The notes: generated from the letters alone by a model not told the origin. Positions 26,334 to 34,604 are shown, counted from the first letter of the stretch. The stretch is 64,000 nt of DNA from CBDCFL01 sp965216135 (GCA_965216135.1 CBDCFL010000023.1:1-64000); one strand, 5' to 3'. Translations and numbers: made by a program.

Positions 26334-27602
26334 TCAGCAGCCGCCGAGAATAGCGCGCATCTCTTCGGCGGCCTTCATCATTGCCTCTTCGGGCGAGATT
26401 TGACCGGCCACAGACTGCTGCGCATAGCGGTCGAAGGCCTCGGCCACCTCACGCGATTCGGCGATGCGCAGAGTGCCGACTCCAGCCTTCGATGCCTTCA
26501 ACACTTCTGGCACCCAGGGGTGTGCCTCGGCCAACGCCTCATCTGCCAGCACGCTGGACCGCGGGCTCTGACCACCGGCCCGACTATAGATTAGCCCACC
26601 TTCCTTGCCGGTAGCAAACTCGACAAAGGCCCAAAGCGCGTCTTTGTTTTCGCTTGAGGCGTTCATCATGATACCCAGTGGGTTGACGCGGGTCTTGGAC
26701 CCCACCGGCCCGTCGGGCTGCGCGACCAGCGCCAGATTCTCGCACAGGACGGGGGTCTGGTCGCAGTCGGTCAGGATCGGCATCCCGGCTGTAAAGAACT
26801 GCGCCTGGGCCAACATCCCGTTCTGCAGGCCGACCAGAAGCTCGGGGTAGTCCCATGCATTGATGTCCGGCGGCGTGACCTTGTCTTCGTTCTTGAGTTT
26901 CATGAACATTGTCCAGGCCTCGATCATCTCGGGCGTATCGGTGGTCACGCAACGGTTGGCGTCGATGAAATCGGCACCATGTCCGCCCATGATCCCCAGA
27001 AAAGCGCCCATCACGTTGCCCGGGGAAGCGGCGTAGGCAAAACCGTATTTCGTCGGTGAATCGGGGTTGTGAGACTGAGTGAATTCCAACGCGTTCTCGC
27101 GCAGTTCGTCCCAGGTGGCGGGGGCCTCCGGAATCAGGTCGGTGCGGTAGACCAGTGTTTCCAGAGTGATATCCGTCGGCGCCATGAACCAGCTGCCGTT
27201 GTATTTCATTTCGGTCTGGATGATCTCTGGAATATCGTCCGCGTCATAGCTGTCCGAGCCGTCGATATAGTCGTCGTATGAAGCGATCAGCCCACCCGCG
27301 GCGAGCGCCGGAACGAAGCGACTGATGTGCAGGACGCCGTCGAACTCGGTGCTGCCAGCGGCAAGGGCGGTTTCATAGCGCTGTCGCCAACCGGCGCGGC
27401 CCTGCGGGCTGATGGCTACCGGGTTGCCCGTGGATTTGGTGTAGGCGTCGGCCACCACGGCTAGCGCCTCGGCCTCTGGCCCCGACTGCACCCAGACTGT
27501 GACGTTCGGCTGATTGCCTTGCGCGGCGGCTTGAATTGTGAGCATCGAGGTCAGGCCGAGGGCGACCGCACTGCCCAGCAGGACGCGTCTGTTCAGGAAC
27601 AT
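26334..27602 (-). CDS. Extracellular solute-binding protein (family 1)
   Basis: 422 residues from ATG 27602, chosen because AAGGAG lies 7 bases upstream and a Sec/Tat-like signal (MFLNRRVLLGSAVALGLTSM...IQAAAQG) follows; the 32-residue N-terminal extension in the same frame lacks such a signal. The mature protein has the CUT1 binding-protein pattern (VTVWVQSGPEAEALAVVADA, SPQGRAGWRQRYETALAAG, GKEGGLIYSRAGGQSPRSS). First gene of the operon. The intact spacer before it contains the A-tract used by two IS elements. Confidence 0.9.
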   Translation of the reverse strand: MFLNRRVLLGSAVALGLTSMLTIQAAAQGNQPNVTVWVQSGPEAEALAVVADAYTKSTGNPVAISPQGRAGWRQRYETALAAGSTEFDGVLHISRFVPALAAGGLIASYDDYIDGSDSYDADDIPEIIQTEMKYNGSWFMAPTDITLETLVYRTDLIPEAPATWDELRENALEFTQSHNPDSPTKYGFAYAASPGNVMGAFLGIMGGHGADFIDANRCVTTDTPEMIEAWTMFMKLKNEDKVTPPDINAWDYPELLVGLQNGMLAQAQFFTAGMPILTDCDQTPVLCENLALVAQPDGPVGSKTRVNPLGIMMNASSENKDALWAFVEFATGKEGGLIYSRAGGQSPRSSVLADEALAEAHPWVPEVLKASKAGVGTLRIAESREVAEAFDRYAQQSVAGQISPEEAMMKAAEEMRAILGGC

Positions 27603-27712
27603 GGTGGTTCTCCTTGTTGAAGCGGCCCTCTTCTCGGGCCGGTTTGCGCCGGGGCCGACAAGTCGCTCGTGCCCTGATTCGGCGATACTGTTTTTCATAA
27701 TCTCATACTAAA

Positions 27713-27720
27713 AAAAAAGG
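27713..27720. repeat. 8-bp target duplication, left of IS66-like element
   Basis: AAAAAAGG here equals AAAAAAGG at 31287-31294, immediately outside the two inverted-repeat ends. Confidence 0.9.
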
Positions 27721-27831
27721 GTAAAGGTCGGTCGGGCCGGTATTCGCCTACGTTGGGCTCATCATCCATGTCGGGATGAACGCTCAAGATGGGGCTGGTA
27801 ACGCATTTTGCCATGCGCTATCGTCGAGCGC

Positions 27832-28515
27832 ATGGTGGTTCTCGACGAAGATATTTGCGCAGCGCTGACGCGGGCCGATGGCGACGATGCGGCTTGGTCT
27901 TCCCCTGCGGCCGTTCTGGAGCAGCAGCCGCGCGACTGGCGTTCGCTGTACGAGCGGCAGCACGCCCGTGCGGAGCGGGAACGGGCGCGAGCGGATGCGG
28001 CCGAAGCACGCTGTGAAGAGCTGCGCCGGTCGGATGTGGACGCTCGTTCCCGGGCGGGTTCTCTCAAGTGGCAGCTCGACAGCTGTCGGGGCAAGCTGGA
28101 GGCGTCCCGCGCCGAGGTGAAGGAACTGCGTCGCGCGGTGAAGGCCGCGCAATCGTCGAAGGCGGAAGTGACGCGGTTTGAGCGGCGGCCTTCGGAATCC
28201 CGCATCGAGGGCACCAGGCGGCCCCCGGTTGTGTCGCTCACGGAGGTCAACCAGCTGCGCAAGGCCCTGAAGGTGGCGCAGGCCCGGGCGGAGAAGGCCG
28301 GGTTGCTGGAGTACGAGGTCCGTGTGCTGCACAAGGATTTGCAGGGCGCGGAAACCCACAAGGAGACGATCAAATCGCAGAACCGCGAGATCGTTCGTCT
28401 CGTTGCGGAACTGAGGAGACTGCGCGACCAGAAGGGCGCGGTGGAATCCTTGTCCGGCGAGGTCTACCGGGTGCGCGTTGCCCTGAACGTGTCCGAGGCC
28501 AAAAAGACAAATTGA
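27832..28515 (+). CDS. Coiled-coil protein, upstream half of the transposase reading
   Basis: 227 residues from ATG 27832. After a short acidic start (MVVLDEDICAALTRADGDD) the protein is almost entirely helical and charged (YERQHARAERERARADAAEA, WQLDSCRGKLEASRAEVKEL, EVNQLRKALKVAQARAEKAG). It stops at 28515, overlapping the start of the transposase frame at 28512. The sequence GCC AAA AAG at the junction would allow a -1 shift to give SEAKKDKLKARLAKL without a break, so this may be the N-terminal part of a single 850-residue transposase. Confidence 0.75.
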   Translation: MVVLDEDICAALTRADGDDAAWSSPAAVLEQQPRDWRSLYERQHARAERERARADAAEARCEELRRSDVDARSRAGSLKWQLDSCRGKLEASRAEVKELRRAVKAAQSSKAEVTRFERRPSESRIEGTRRPPVVSLTEVNQLRKALKVAQARAEKAGLLEYEVRVLHKDLQGAETHKETIKSQNREIVRLVAELRRLRDQKGAVESLSGEVYRVRVALNVSEAKKTN

Positions 28516-30371
28516 AGGCGCGGCTTGCCAAGCTTCGCGCGACCGGGGCGACGCTGTCGAAGTTGTCGTCCGACGAGGCTGCTCAACTTCGTACAGCCCT
28601 GAGGAGATCTCGGCGCCAGAAGGCCGCGATCACGTCGTTCGGCAAGGAGAACGCCCGGCTGCGCAGGACCGTGCGGAAGTTGGAGAGGCGGCAAGCGTCG
28701 CTGGAGGTTCAGCCTGCCAAACTTCGTGCAATCAGGAAGGCGCTTGAGTCCGAGCTTGCCGGGCTTCGAGCGGTCAGGAAGACGCTGTCGAAGTCGCTGT
28801 CCATTGCGGATGCCGACCTGCGCAGGGCGTTGCGGAGATCGCGGCGCCAGAAGGCCACGATCAAATCGCTGTCCAGGGAGAACGCCCGGCTGCGCAAGGG
28901 CGCGAAGGCGTCGTGGAATCGGATCCAGACGCTGGAAGCGCGGCTTGCCAGGCTTCGCGCGACCGGGGCGGTGCTGTCGAAGGCGCTGTTCGGCCGAAAG
29001 AGCGAGAAGCAGGAGACGCCGCGCTCCGGACGCCCGCGCGGCCAGCAGCGCGGCACCCCAGGCCATGGCCGTACCCGACGGCCCGGGCTCGAGGAGCGCG
29101 AGGAGGAGATCGACCCGCCGAAGGAGGCGCGCGTGTGCTCCTGTTGCGGCAAGCCCTATGCGGCGATCGGCGCCGATATCTCCCCGCTCGTCGAGATCGA
29201 CGTCAAGGCCTACAAGCGTGTGATCCGTCGTCCGCGCTGGCACCGGGCCTGCGGCTGCGCGTCGTCGCCGATCGAAGTATCGGTGCCCCCGGTGCCGAGG
29301 CTGTTCCGCAACACGCCCTACGGGATCAGCGTGTGGGCCTGCGTCCTGTTCGAACGCTATGCCTGCTACCGCCCGCTCAAGCGGGTCGCCGCGTGGCTGT
29401 CCGACCGGGGGCTGCCGATCTCGCCGGGGACGCTCGCCGACGGCATGCTCCGCTTCGTGCCGCTGTTGGAGCCGGTCGCCGGGGCGATCCTCGCGCACCA
29501 GGACAAGGCGGCGCTGCGCCATGCGGACGAAACCGGCTGGCGCGTGCAAGAGCTTCGCGGGGAAGACCGGTCGAGCCGCGCCTGGCTGTGGGCCTCGGTC
29601 AGCAGCGATGCGGTCTACTTCCATATCGACCCTTCGCGCAGCGCCGAAGCGGCGGAGAAGCTGTTCGCGGGGGCCCTCCTCCACACGGTCATCGTCTGCG
29701 ACCGCTATAGCGCCTACAAGCGGCTCGCTCGCCTTCGCGGGGGGGGGCTGGTGACCCTTGCGTTCTGCTGGTCTCATCAACGGCGCGATTTTATCGAGTG
29801 CGCGGCCGGCCAGGTCAGTCTGACGGAATGGTGCCGGGGATGGATCGAGCGGATCGCGTCGATCTACCGCCTGAACGAGGCGCGGCTGGAGCATTACGGC
29901 GCCGGGCTTGAGCGCCAGACGTCGGCGTTCGACACGGCACAGGGCGCGCTGAAGGAGGCGCTCGACGGCCTGTTCGCGCAGGCCGAACGGGAGCTCGCCA
30001 GCCTGCCCGACGAGGCGCGCGAGGGCAAGGCCCTACGCTCGCTCATCAACCATCGCGAGGGGCTGAGCGTCTTCATCGACCGCCCGCTGGTGCCGATGGA
30101 CAACAATCTCGCCGAAAGGATGCTCAGAGGACCGGCAATCGGAAGACGCCTCTCGTTCGGCTCCGACAGCGAGACCGGCGCTCGGTTCACGGCCCTGATG
30201 TACTCGGTGGTGGGCACCCTCGCGTTGAACGGCATCGACGTGCTGCGCTGGCTCGAGGCGTGGCTGGAAGAATGCGCGAAGAATGGCCGCCGACCGCCGG
30301 ACGACCTGTCGTCCTGGCTGCCATGGTCGATGAACGAGGAACACAGGCTCGCCCTGACGGCACCGGAATGA
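28512..30371 (+). CDS. tnpC: IS66-family TnpC-type transposase
   Basis: 619 residues from a TTG start overlapping the upstream stop, or longer if fused by frameshift. Residues 1-160 form a coiled coil with duplicated segments. A zinc-finger region follows, VCSCCGKPYAAIG ... HRACGCASSP. The DDE domain contains KAALRHADETGWRVQ (first Asp), VIVCDRYSAYKRL (second Asp) and the C-terminal PMDNNLAERMLRGPAIGR block with the catalytic Glu typical of IS66 TnpC. The GRKSEKQE motif before the zinc region is also diagnostic. Intact, so probably active. Confidence 0.9.
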   Translation: MKARLAKLRATGATLSKLSSDEAAQLRTALRRSRRQKAAITSFGKENARLRRTVRKLERRQASLEVQPAKLRAIRKALESELAGLRAVRKTLSKSLSIADADLRRALRRSRRQKATIKSLSRENARLRKGAKASWNRIQTLEARLARLRATGAVLSKALFGRKSEKQETPRSGRPRGQQRGTPGHGRTRRPGLEEREEEIDPPKEARVCSCCGKPYAAIGADISPLVEIDVKAYKRVIRRPRWHRACGCASSPIEVSVPPVPRLFRNTPYGISVWACVLFERYACYRPLKRVAAWLSDRGLPISPGTLADGMLRFVPLLEPVAGAILAHQDKAALRHADETGWRVQELRGEDRSSRAWLWASVSSDAVYFHIDPSRSAEAAEKLFAGALLHTVIVCDRYSAYKRLARLRGGGLVTLAFCWSHQRRDFIECAAGQVSLTEWCRGWIERIASIYRLNEARLEHYGAGLERQTSAFDTAQGALKEALDGLFAQAERELASLPDEAREGKALRSLINHREGLSVFIDRPLVPMDNNLAERMLRGPAIGRRLSFGSDSETGARFTALMYSVVGTLALNGIDVLRWLEAWLEECAKNGRRPPDDLSSWLPWSMNEEHRLALTAPE

Positions 30372-31249
30372 CCGGCGCGGTCGAGTGCCGCTATTACGGC
30401 CGCGACTTCACGGCGCAAGAAATGGCGCTGCTGCGCGCCCTGATCGCCGGCCCTCCGGCGCTGAACCGCCATCGCCTGTCGAAGGAGTTCTGCCGGCGCA
30501 TCGGCTGGTTCAAGCCCGACGGCGGGCTCAAGGACATGATGGCCCGGGTCACCATGCTCGACATGCACCGCGACGGCCTCATCATTCTGCCGCCGAAGCA
30601 GGGGCGGCAGAACCGGCCCAAGCCCATCGTCTTCGGACCTGACACCGAAGCGCCGCTGTTCCCGGCGCCGACATCCCTCGACGAGGTCCGTCCGCTCACC
30701 CTGCGGCTCGTCGTGCGCGGCACCCGGGAGGGCAAGCTGTGGAACGAGTTCATCGCCCGCTATCACTATCTCGGCTACAGGACCCTTGTCGGCGCCCAGA
30801 TGCGCTACGCCGTCCACGACCGCGACGGCTGGCCCGTCGCCATGCTCGGCTTCTCAACCGCCGCCTGGAAGCTCGCCCCGCGCGACACCTTCATCGGGTG
30901 GACGCTGCAACTACGCGAGAAGAACCTGCCCCTCGTGGTCGACAACCCGAGGTTCCTCATCCTGCCCTGGATCACGATCCCCAACCTGGGCTCGCACATC
31001 CTCGCCATCGCCCGCCGCCAACTGCCCGACGATTGGACCGAGCGCTACAACACCACGCCCGTGCTGATCGAAACCTTCGTCGAGACCCCGCGCTTCACCG
31101 GCGCGGTCTACAGGGCCTCCGGCTGGCTCCATGTCGGAACCACCCAGGGACGCGGGCGCTACGACCGGGACAAGCTCTACGACAAGCCCCGGAAGGACAT
31201 CTGGCTACGCCCGCTCAGAAAAGATTGGAAACGAACCCTCAACCGCTAA
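30368..31249 (+). CDS. DUF4338 protein (Druantia DruA-like)
   Basis: 293 residues from ATG 30368, overlapping the tnpC stop by 4 bp. Blocks ARYHYLGYRTLVGAQMRYAV, GFSTAAWKLAPRDTFIGW, VDNPRFLILPWITIPNLGSH, IETFVETPRFTGAVYRASGW and VGTTQGRGRYDRD are those of DUF4338, the domain of DruA in the Druantia antiphage system. No DruB-E genes are nearby, and the gene lies inside the transposon ends. It is therefore either a transposition accessory or a stand-alone cargo, not a full Druantia locus. Confidence 0.85.
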   Translation: MTGAVECRYYGRDFTAQEMALLRALIAGPPALNRHRLSKEFCRRIGWFKPDGGLKDMMARVTMLDMHRDGLIILPPKQGRQNRPKPIVFGPDTEAPLFPAPTSLDEVRPLTLRLVVRGTREGKLWNEFIARYHYLGYRTLVGAQMRYAVHDRDGWPVAMLGFSTAAWKLAPRDTFIGWTLQLREKNLPLVVDNPRFLILPWITIPNLGSHILAIARRQLPDDWTERYNTTPVLIETFVETPRFTGAVYRASGWLHVGTTQGRGRYDRDKLYDKPRKDIWLRPLRKDWKRTLNR

Positions 31250-31286
31250 AATCCACCGACCCATACCGGCTCGACCGAACCATTAC

Positions 31287-31294
31287 AAAAAAGG
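31287..31294. repeat. 8-bp target duplication, right of IS66-like element
   Basis: AAAAAAGG, identical to 27713-27720. The final GG is also the first two bases of the IS1595 inverted repeat, showing the IS66-like element inserted at the edge of a pre-existing IS1595. Confidence 0.9.
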
Positions 31295-32322
31295 CTCAGT
31301 TTACGAACTGTATGCATGGCGTGTGATAGCAGCGGCCAAACAGGCTCGCGGCGAGGTCTGTGGTGTGAGTTTGATGAGATGAAACCATTGCAGGTAGTTG
31401 TCGAGATATTTTGTTGCGATGCCACGGTAGCGGCGCAGGAAATCCTTCAGTTGGCTGTGGCGGCTGTTGACCGTCTGAATATGAAAGGCACCCCGGGCCC
31501 GTTCGCCGGCTGACAGATTGAGGGCTTCGTGGCGAACGCCCATTGCTGTCGCGCAGGGCGGATAGCCGCGGTGACCGTCGGACACCAGCACGATGTCCCT
31601 GTCGACGACCGGGCTGATCGCCTGTTTCAGCGTGTCGGCATTAACCACCGGAAGAACCGTGCTGAATGTCGTGCCATTACGGTCGGCAGCCACTAGAACC
31701 GGCACCTGTTCGCACGACAGGCCGCGCTTGCCAGCCTTGCCGCCTCTTTTGCGGGGCTTGCGGTCGAGGGTTCTCTGTCCCTTGTGGCTCTCCAGAACAT
31801 AGGTTTCATCGACCTCGACGATCCCTTTGAGCTTTTGCGGGGCCTTCTTTGCAGCCTCCAGAAACCGGTGACGCCAACGGAATGCCGTGTTGACGGCAAG
31901 ATTACAGTGATCGGCTGACGCCCGAACCGTTTCTCCCGCAGCCAGGCATCCGCCAAAGGCCAACCATCGGTCTTTGTAGTGAAGCCCGGACAAGGGCGTG
32001 CCGGTAGCGGCGTTGAATGTGCGCCGACAGATCTTGCACTGGTAACGACGCAGGCCCCGTGCCTTGCCCCGTGACACCGCACCGGGCTTGCCGCAATGCG
32101 GACAGTGCCTATCAGCATCCACCGCAAGTTCGACCGCGGCAAGCGAGGAACCCGACCCTGTCCGCCCTGAAAATACCGCTTCGGCCTCTCTACGCTGTGC
32201 AGCGCTGAGGCTGTCTATCCCGGCAAGCCAGCACTGAAATTGTTCATTGTCCATCGACATTCGCTATCTCCCTGAATCCAAAAAGAACATACCATGAACA
32301 CATACAGTTCGTAAACTGAGCC
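31293..32322 (-). mobile_element. IS1595-family insertion sequence
   Basis: GGCTCAGTTTACGAACTGTA at 31293 is repeated perfectly inverted at the other end (22-bp repeat ending 32322). The right flank is AAAAAAAA; the left flank, reconstructed across the IS66-like element (27711-27718), is also AAAAAAAA, giving the 8-bp duplication expected for this family. Confidence 0.9.
31301..32260 (-). CDS. IS1595-family transposase
   Basis: 319 residues. The N-terminal zinc ribbon CPHCGKPGAVSRGKARG ... YQCKICRRTFN is typical of IS1595. The ISXO2-like DDE/N core follows: KGIVEVDETYVLESHKG (first Asp), DIVLVSDGHRGYP (second Asp) and FHIQTVNSRHSQLKDFLRR with the Asn/His third position. ATG 32260 (or 32254). 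Intact. Confidence 0.9.
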   Translation of the reverse strand: MSMDNEQFQCWLAGIDSLSAAQRREAEAVFSGRTGSGSSLAAVELAVDADRHCPHCGKPGAVSRGKARGLRRYQCKICRRTFNAATGTPLSGLHYKDRWLAFGGCLAAGETVRASADHCNLAVNTAFRWRHRFLEAAKKAPQKLKGIVEVDETYVLESHKGQRTLDRKPRKRGGKAGKRGLSCEQVPVLVAADRNGTTFSTVLPVVNADTLKQAISPVVDRDIVLVSDGHRGYPPCATAMGVRHEALNLSAGERARGAFHIQTVNSRHSQLKDFLRRYRGIATKYLDNYLQWFHLIKLTPQTSPRACLAAAITRHAYSS

Positions 32323-32567
32323 AAAAAAAATAGCGAGCCGAAATGAGCCGGGTGTATGGCTGCAGGAGATCGGCCATCTCAAGCAAACTAGCGCACTGGC
32401 CATGACGCAAGGCATTCAATTTTAGGCTAATTATGGACGAGTTTGGTGTTTCGTTAGCAGATTCGCGGGCACGGCACCCGGCTGTCGGGCTGAAGTCCAG
32501 ATAAGTTCAACTCGTCAGTATTTTCGATAATATGAGCAAAAAAAATTCGAAAGCTACGGGAAGAATT
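32323..32567. promoter_or_regulatory. Operon leader displaced from its genes
   Basis: Together with 27603-27720 this would form one spacer of about 355 bp between the deoR-type gene and the solute-binding-protein gene. It contains AT-rich stretches (TTTTTTTGCTCATATTATCG read on the minus strand, near 32525-32545) that could hold the operon promoter. The promoter call is inference; the reconstruction of the spacer rests on the two target duplications. Confidence 0.4.
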
Positions 32568-33380
32568 TTAGGCAAGCACCAGGTTGAGCCCGGCAGCTTC
32601 TAGTGCGGCCTGATCAGACGCGCTGATTTCGCTGTCTGTGATCAACGCGGCCACATGATTTATTGATGTAATACGGGCGCTGCCGACATGCCCAACCTTT
32701 GCGTGGTCGGCCACGAAGACGACCTGCCGCGAAGAGGCAATCATCGCCTTCTTAAGCTCGGCCTCCTCCCAGTTGCCATTGGTTAACCCCATTTCGGGAT
32801 CGATCCCGGTGCAGCACAGATAGGCTGTATCCGCATTTATTTCGCGCAGCAGCAACGTCGCCAGCGGCGGCACCAGAGTGCGCCAAACATCCTGACCGCG
32901 CGCCTTTCGCAACATGCCACCAGTCACGATCACGTCGACGCCACGGTGATCGTGTAGAACGTGGCTAACATCCAAACAGTTCGTCAACACGACGACGTCG
33001 CTCAACTTGGCAGGCAGCGCATAGGCCATGGCCAGCGTGGTCGAGCCACTGTCGAGGATAATCGTTTCGCCGTCGCGTACGCGCAATGAGGCGGCTAGCC
33101 CGATGCGTTCTTTCTCCTTAATAAAATCAAGCTTGGGCATCCCTGTTGGTCGTTCGAACCGAGCCGGCCGCAATGCGACCGCACCACCGCGTACGCGTCG
33201 CAGCAACTGTCGCCGCTCCAGCGTCGCCAAATCGGACCGCACAGTTACTGCCGTAACGCCGAATCTCTCGGCCAATTCCGCAATTGGAATTCTCTCCTGT
33301 TTATCCAGCAGCTCCACGATCTGAACGTGCCGATCCTCCGATGAGAGATTCCGCAACTTTTTGTCTGAAAAGTCGTTCAT
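32568..33380 (-). CDS. DeoR-family transcriptional regulator
   Basis: 270 residues. N-terminal winged helix with IAELAERFGVTAVTVRSDLATLERRQLLRRVRGGA, the DeoR signature. The C-terminal sugar-phosphate-sensing domain shows TIILDSGSTTLAMAYAL, VVLTNCLDVSHVL, VIVTGGMLRKARG and VVFVADHAKVGHVG. Same strand as the catabolic operon and originally about 355 bp upstream, so it very probably represses it in response to a phosphorylated intermediate made by the PfkB kinase. Confidence 0.9.
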   Translation of the reverse strand: MNDFSDKKLRNLSSEDRHVQIVELLDKQERIPIAELAERFGVTAVTVRSDLATLERRQLLRRVRGGAVALRPARFERPTGMPKLDFIKEKERIGLAASLRVRDGETIILDSGSTTLAMAYALPAKLSDVVVLTNCLDVSHVLHDHRGVDVIVTGGMLRKARGQDVWRTLVPPLATLLLREINADTAYLCCTGIDPEMGLTNGNWEEAELKKAMIASSRQVVFVADHAKVGHVGSARITSINHVAALITDSEISASDQAALEAAGLNLVLA

Positions 33381-33920
33381 GAGGGAATCCTTCGATTTAC
33401 CCGCGGTTTTGCTATTGTTCTGTCATATCACAGCTTCGTAGCGGGATCAGCTACACACAGGAAGCGCTAGTTTCCGAGGGAGCTATGGAATTTCCGCGTT
33501 CGTTCGCGGTGTAAGCAGGGTGACCATCGAGGTGTAAGGGCGCGCAATGACTTGGTTTGCACCTAAAATTGGACGTCAGGGCTGACCAATCAGAGTGAAC
33601 CAATGCCCTCGTCCTAAGGTCCGCAAAGTCCGCGACTTGATCTTTGGCCGTCTTATCCTTGCTGCGGTGTGTATGAATGGCCGGTCTCTTCGCGGCATTG
33701 CGACACCGGAATTCGCGCAGATGCAGCATTGTTCGTGCTGCGAGCGCACGCAACGAAAAATTATCGCTTCTGCAATGGGCTCAGAGCGAGCGCTCGACGG
33801 AAAATTTGGAATGACCCCTGCCCGAGAAGGAATGGCACACGACCCCGGGTTTGTTCCCGTATCTGGCAAGATTTTGAACAGCTTGGCAGCAGGCACGGCA
33901 GTTATGGTCAATGGCAGGTC
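33381..33920. other. No recognisable gene
   Basis: Holds the deoR-type gene's promoter side (ribosome site GAAGGATT before 33380). Further on, the translations on both strands are disordered; one minus-strand frame (33451-33753) has no known motif. Confidence 0.35.
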
Positions 33921-34115
33921 GGCGTCGGCGCTGTCCGATTTGTTGAGGCGTGCCGACAGCGCCTTGTGGGCAATCCGAGCATCGATGCAAACAATAGGAA
34001 CGCCGCGCTTCGCCAGCTCTCGAGAGAGCCAGGTGAACAGTTGTCCGCTTTCGTGAACCACGCGCTCGGCATCCGGCGCTGCCGTCGCCAGATATTTAGT
34101 GAGTGCTTCGAGACA
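33921..34115 (-). pseudogene. IS110-family transposase fragment
   Basis: The frame reads RVVHESGQLFTWLSRELAKR, GVPIVCIDARIAHKALSARL and NKSDSADA. This is the part of the IS110 DEDD (RuvC-like) domain around the LSARLNKSD motif. Both ends are lost. Confidence 0.65.
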
Positions 34116-34128
34116 GCGAGGACACGCG

Positions 34129-34570
34129 ATGACTGAAGTCAAAACCAAAACAGTTGGGCCCGGCGATACCACCAAGCCAATCTGCCCCAAGTGCAAGAGC
34201 GATCAAGTGGTCAGAGACGCCTGGGCGGAGTGGTGCTCCGCCACCGGAGGATGGGTTCTGAGAACCACCTTTGATTATTTTGTTTGCGATCCCTGGACGC
34301 CATCTGCTGACGAGCGGCATTCAGGAATTGGCTCAAACAACTGGAGCCGGATTGTCAGACATCATCGAAACGGTCGCAGCATTCGACGCTTTCACGCCGG
34401 ACAACGATCCGCACAAAGAGCACGATTTCGGGCAGTTCACTTACCACAGCAAAAACTGTTTCTGGAAGATCGACTACTACAACGCCGATCTCAGCGGCGG
34501 ATCAGAGGACCCCTCCGATCTGACACAAACACATCGCGTACTGACAATCATGCGCGCCGAAGAATACTGA
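34129..34570 (+). pseudogene. Zinc-ribbon gene fused to a DUF3768 remnant
   Basis: From ATG 34129, MTEVKTKTVGPGDTTKPICP ... WAEWCSATGGWVLRTTFDY is a short CxxC zinc-ribbon protein commonly paired with DUF3768 genes. At about 34285 the zinc-ribbon frame loses its sense, and another frame (LLTSGIQELAQTTG, TPDNDPHKEHDFGQFTYHSK, IMRAEEY) gives a DUF3768 domain without its N-terminus, ending at 34570. A deletion of the gene boundary probably joined them. Plasmid and phage-associated genes of unknown function. Confidence 0.6.
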
Positions 34571-34575
34571 CTAAA

Positions 34576-34604
34576 ACCCCAGCCAAAAAGCTGGGGTATT
34601 TCTT
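34576..34604 (+). terminator. Rho-independent terminator after DUF3768
   Basis: ACCCCAGC - CAAAAA - GCTGGGGT followed by ATTTCTTTCTC, starting 5 bases after the DUF3768 stop. The best-formed intrinsic terminator in the window. Confidence 0.85.

Larger units (their letters stand above)
27721..31286 (+). mobile_element. IS66-like transposon with a DUF4338 (DruA-like) gene
   Basis: 3566 bp. The left end GTAAAGGTCGGTCGGGCCGG and the reverse complement of the right end, GTAATGGTTCGGTCGAGCCGG, match over about 24 bp, start with the GTAA typical of IS66, and are flanked by identical AAAAAAGG octamers. Three plus-strand genes lie inside: coiled-coil ORF, TnpC-type transposase, DUF4338 protein, each overlapping the next by 4 bp. 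The canonical tnpA and tnpB helper genes are absent. The perfect target duplication shows that all three genes arrived as one unit. Confidence 0.9.

Noticed and set aside
28464..29894. 476-codon minus-strand frame
   Set aside because: Antisense to the IS66-like transposase; Arg/Pro-rich composition typical of a GC-rich shadow.
27721..31286. Complete Druantia defence system
   Set aside because: Only a DruA-like gene is present; no large helicase (DruE) or other Druantia genes are nearby, and the gene lies within transposon ends.
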